This document shows positions 60,577 through 64,000 of a stretch of 64,000 nt of DNA, one piece after another. Location of the stretch: assembly GCA_963727285.1 (NCBI GenBank), contig CAVSFF010000008.1, forward strand, positions 1 through 64,000, read 5' to 3'. Position numbers and translations under genes: made by a program. The DNA is from CAITWD01 sp963727285 (GTDB lineage: Bacteria; Actinomycetota; Thermoleophilia; Miltoncostaeales; Miltoncostaeaceae). Each line of letters opens with the position of its first letter. The stretch's first letter is position 1. The notes beneath the pieces were generated by a model. The model searched no databases and was not told the DNA's origin. It was given only the letters and a program-made list of their open reading frames with translations.

Positions 60577-61269
60577 CTACTCGTGGTCGAGGATCGTGTC
60601 GTGGCCGGCGGGCCCCGAGCGGGCCGCCATGTCGGCGAGCCGGACCGCATGCCGGACCAACTCGTCGTGATCCAGGGCCATCGTGAACTCGCACCCCTCG
60701 GTGAACGGGTCTTCGGGGGTGAAGTCGACGAGCCTCGCGCCGAGCGCCGCGCACCCTCCGGAGGTCAGGGCCCGGTGTAGCCCGCAAACGATGTGTCCAT
60801 TCCGGGTCCGCACCACGTCATGGACCGGGCACGCCGTCAGCCGCACGCGAGTGAGCCCCTCGCGCACGTCGGCGTTGGTCGTGCATTCCCGTGGGGCAAA
60901 CCCCACCGACGCGGCCCGTGCCAACATCGCTTCCGGATACCGTCCTTGCGTCCGCGCCGCGCCAGTCTCGAATGCCACCCGCATGAGCCTGGCGGTGCTC
61001 TCCTCGTCGATCGTGGCGAAGTCGAGCAGCATGTCGATCAATTCAAACAGCGCCGACGTGCGACCGTCGGTGAGTACGTATCGGTAATGGGGGCGTCCCG
61101 GACCCGGTCCGCGGACGAGTCCCGCCTGGACAGTCCCCGCGGCCGCGAGCACCCTCAGCCCGTCTCGGACCATCCCCTTGGAGAGCCCCGTCGCGTCGAC
61201 GAGGTCGGCCACCGAGAGGCCGCTCTCGGAGTCACCGAGTGCCTTGATGATCTGGTATTCGCGATCCAC
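60577..61269 (-). CDS. Winged-helix regulator with SufR-like cysteine motif
   Basis: This 230-aa regulator of the COG2345/SufR type has an N-terminal winged helix (about 1-75; LSVADLVDATGLSKGMVRDG, PGPGRPHYRYVLTDG). The C-terminal half carries a cysteine/histidine group: C at NADV-adjacent PRECTTN, TACPVHDVV, VCGLHRALTSGGC. In SufR-type proteins this area ligates an iron-sulfur cluster. The GTG start at 61269 has GGAAGG 7 bases upstream. It is divergent from phosphoketolase across 450 bases and is the natural candidate to control it; that is inference. Confidence 0.75.
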   Translation of the reverse strand: MDREYQIIKALGDSESGLSVADLVDATGLSKGMVRDGLRVLAAAGTVQAGLVRGPGPGRPHYRYVLTDGRTSALFELIDMLLDFATIDEESTARLMRVAFETGAARTQGRYPEAMLARAASVGFAPRECTTNADVREGLTRVRLTACPVHDVVRTRNGHIVCGLHRALTSGGCAALGARLVDFTPEDPFTEGCEFTMALDHDELVRHAVRLADMAARSGPAGHDTILDHE

Positions 61270-61719
61270 GGACCGGCCTTCCAAGGCGGCACTGCGGCGG
61301 TTCTCCGACGGTACGCCCGGCCGCTGCCGTGGGTAACCATTGGTCCGGAACAACGGACGTCGCCCTCGCGGCGTCGGGCACCCGTGACGCGGGTGGCGTT
61401 GCGCGCCGCGGGTGTGGTGTTGATGTCGTGACGGTGCGGGTAGGACACGGCCGTGAGCGGCGACCGCACCGTTGGGGGATCGCACGGGCGTCCGATGGCG
61501 GATCGCCGTCGGTTCACCGGGGCCCTGTCTTCGTGCGGCGGGCTGCCGTGACACATCCGTGCAACGACGTGTATGGCGCCGCCGGTCGAGGCGTATCGTC
61601 AATCCGTCGATCGGGGCGCCGGACGCGTCGTCGTCCTTCGGGGCGAGGCGCACCGGCACAGTCAACGACGACGGAGCCGCCGAGTCGGCGCATCCGTCGG
61701 CAAGTTGGGAGCCGCTGCG
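61270..61719. other. Divergent intergenic region between regulator and phosphoketolase, 450 bp
   Basis: No gene is recognised here. Short open frames on both strands lack sensible composition or ribosome-binding sites. The region should hold both divergent promoters and any operator for the SufR-like protein, but I see no clear inverted repeat or convincing -10/-35 pair. It is less GC-uniform than coding DNA on either side. Confidence 0.5.
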
Positions 61720-64000
61720 ATGACCGATGAGTCGCGCATGCAAGACGCACGGCACCGGGATCCGGGCGCGACGCTCAGCCCAGTGGACCTCGGGCGGATC
61801 GATGCATACTGGCGCGCGGCGAACTATCTGTCGGTCGGACAGATCTACCTCATGGACAACCCGCTGCTGCGCGAGCCGCTGCGACCGGCCGACGTCAAAC
61901 CGCGACTGCTCGGGCATTGGGGGACGACTCCGGGAATCAACTTCATCTACGCCCACGTCAACCGGGTAATCCGGAATCGCGGTGTGAACGCGATCTACGT
62001 CATGGGTCCCGGACACGGAGGACCCGCGGCGGTCGCCAACGCCTATCTCGAGGGCACGTATTCCGAGACGTATCCGCACGTCGGGCGCGACGAGGCGGGC
62101 CTGCGCGCGTTGTTTCGGCAATTCTCGTTTCCGGGCGGGATCCCATCCCACGTGGCGCCCCAAACCCCCGGGTCGATTCACGAGGGGGGAGAGCTCGGCT
62201 ATTCCCTGGCCCACGCCTACGGCGCGGTCTTCGACAATCCCGATCTGATCGCCTGCTGCATCGTCGGTGACGGCGAAGCGGAGACGGGGCCCCTTGCCAC
62301 GGGCTGGCACTCGAACAAGTTCCTGGACCCGGTCGGCGACGGGGCCGTACTGCCGATCCTGCACCTCAACGGGTACAAGATCGCCAGCCCCGCGGTGCTG
62401 GCCCGGATCGGCGACGAGGAGCTCACCGCGCTCTTGGAGGGGTACGGCCACACGGTGTATTGGGTCGACGGGGACGACTCCGCCGTCATGCACGAGCAGA
62501 TGGCAGCGCGTTCTTGATCGGGCGATCACCGATATCGTCACGTTTCAGCACGCCGCCCGCGTGGACGGGTGCCGCGAGCGACCGCGATGGCCAATGATCG
62601 TGCTGCGCTCACCGAAAGGATGGACGGGGCCCAAGGTCGTCGATGGCATGCCGTCCGAGGGCACGTGGCGCGCACACCAGGTACCCCTGGCCGAGGTGCG
62701 AACGAATCCGTCCCATCTGGCTCAGCTCGAGGACTGGCTCCGCAGCTACCGTCCCGAGGAACTCTTCGACGCGCACGGCACCGTGCGTCCCGAACTCGCG
62801 GCACTCGCCCCGGAGGGGCACCGCCGGATGAGCGCGAACCCGCACGCCAACGGGGGCCTTCTGCTCAAGGACCTCGAGCTTCCCGACTTCCGCGGATTTG
62901 CGGTCGACGTGCCGGCGCCGGCGACGACGTTCGACGAGGCGACGCGCGTTCTCGGAGCATTCCTGTCCGAGGTCATCGTGCGCAACCGCGACCGGTTCCG
63001 CCTGTTCGGACCCGACGAGACCGCCTCAAACCGGCTGGGGCGCGTCTTCGACGTGACGGACCGGGCGTGGGACGCGGATACCCGCGCAGGCGACGACCAC
63101 CTCTCACCCGGTGGCCATGTGATGGAGATGCTCTCGGAGCACCAGTGCCAAGGATGGCTCGAGGGGTATCTGCTGACCGGCAGGCACGGTCTGTTCAACT
63201 GTTACGAGGCATTCGTCCACATCATCGACTCGATGTTCAATCAGCACGCGAAATGGCTGAAGGTCACGCGCGACATTCCGTGGCGGAGGGAGATCGCGTC
63301 GCTGAACTATCTGCTCAGCTCGCACGTATGGCGCCAGGACCACAATGGCTTCTCGCACCAGGATCCGGGATTCATCGACCACGTCGTCAACAAGAAGGCG
63401 GAGATCATCCGGGCCTACTTGCCGCCGGATGCGAACTGCCTGCTGTCCGTGGCAGACCATTGCCTGCGGAGCCGCAACTACGTGAACGTGATCGTGGCCG
63501 GGAAGCAGCCGGCCCTGAACTACCTGTCGATGGACGAGGCGGTGCTGCACTGTACGCGGGGGCTGGGGATTTGGGATTGGGCATCCAACGACGACGGCGA
63601 TCCCGACGTCGTCATGGCGTGCTGCGGCGACGTCCCCACGCTGGAAACGCTTGCCGCGGTGGACGTCCTCCGGCGGGAGCTGCCGCAACTCAAGGTGCGG
63701 GTGGTCAATGTCGTCGACCTGATGCGGCTGGAGCCCGACAGCGAGCATCCCCACGGGCTGTCGCACGGCGACTTTGACACGGTCTTCACGACCGATCGTC
63801 CGGTCGTGTTCGCCTTCCACGGCTACCCGTGGCTGATCCACCGACTGACCTACCGCCGCACCAACCATCACAACATCCACGTGCGCGGGTTCAAAGAGGA
63901 GGGGACGACGACGACGCCGTTCGACATGGTCATGCTCAATGATCTCGACCGGTTTCACCTCGTCATCGATGTCATCGATCGCGTTCCGGACCTCGGATCG
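61720..64000 (+). CDS. xfp: Phosphoketolase (xylulose-5-P/fructose-6-P), 3' end beyond the window, one frameshift
   Basis: Xfp is a TPP enzyme that splits xylulose-5-phosphate (and often fructose-6-phosphate) to acetyl-phosphate and an aldose phosphate. The N-terminal part has YWRAANYLSVGQIYLMDNPL, GHWGTTPGINFIYAHVNR, GPGHGGPAAVANAYLEGTY and the TPP-binding GDGEAETGPLATGWHSNKFL. A slip near 62510, after HEQMAA, moves the frame; LRSPKGWTGP, LFGPDETASNRL, GRHGLFNCYEAFVHIIDSMF and NYLSSHVWRQDHNG-type motifs continue without a break to the right edge. About 760 of some 790 residues are present. The ATG at 61720 has GGGAG upstream. Confidence 0.93.

Noticed and set aside
1..64000. CRISPR arrays, insertion sequences, integrases, prophage genes or rRNA
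   Set aside because: No regularly spaced repeats, transposase or integrase motifs, phage structural genes or rRNA segments were seen.

Overview
This window is strongly GC-rich bacterial DNA that looks chromosomal and actinobacterial. The clearest sign is the order infC-rpmI-rplT-SpoU methyltransferase-pheS-pheT-argC-argJ-argB-argD, which is the arrangement known from Actinomycetota. A polyphosphate glucokinase, a Ddn-like deazaflavin (F420) oxidoreductase and a luciferase-like oxidoreductase agree with this. My best guess, by inference only, is a deep-branching class such as Thermoleophilia (Solirubrobacterales). I see no rRNA, tRNA, CRISPR array, insertion sequence or prophage.

Layout. 0.1-9.8 kb holds a loose set of genes: universal stress protein, acyltransferase with an SGNH domain, MarR regulator with its drug-efflux pump, DUF2254 membrane protein, ExoD-like protein, luciferase-like oxidoreductase, ChrA chromate transporter and an unknown. 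10-20.4 kb is the housekeeping block: HU, translation genes, Phe-tRNA synthetase and arginine biosynthesis. 20.5-24.3 kb is an ABC exporter (ATPase plus large FtsX/MacB-type permease) and an anti-sigma-type kinase. 24.4-31.3 kb has argG, two unknown related genes, dnaE and a cysteine-rich unknown. 31.4-46.1 kb carries a lipoprotein cyclophilin, an aldo/keto reductase, a Lin0512-family protein, msrB, acs, a SpoIID-NlpC/P60 wall protein, a DUF815 ATPase, an Mrr-like nuclease, an antiporter, a polysaccharide deacetylase, an AIM24 protein, Dps and small proteins. 46.4-58.9 kb is one leftward cell-surface glycan operon. 59.1-64 kb has polyphosphate glucokinase, a lipoprotein, a SufR-like regulator and phosphoketolase, which runs off the right edge.

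The most unusual locus is the glycan operon. In transcription order it encodes a GT2 polyprenyl-phosphate glycosyltransferase, a GT4, a GT39-like membrane glycosyltransferase, a fused flippase-GT4, a fused NRPS-like protein (adenylation, carrier, thioesterase and polysaccharide pyruvyl-transferase domains), a phosphopantetheinyl transferase that could activate the carrier domain, and a secreted glycosidase-like protein. Four of the junctions are 4-base stop/start overlaps. I infer a surface glycan or glycolipid that receives both an amino-acid-derived group and a pyruvyl group.

Two window-wide patterns matter to any reader. First, at least fifteen genes contain single-base frame disruptions, including genes expected to be essential such as argD, and several lie in C or G runs. 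The simplest explanation is uncorrected indels in the assembly, so broken genes are annotated here across the break. Second, about ten genes have no Shine-Dalgarno sequence but carry a TAnnnT hexamer 6-10 bases before the start codon. This suggests that leaderless transcripts are common in this organism.
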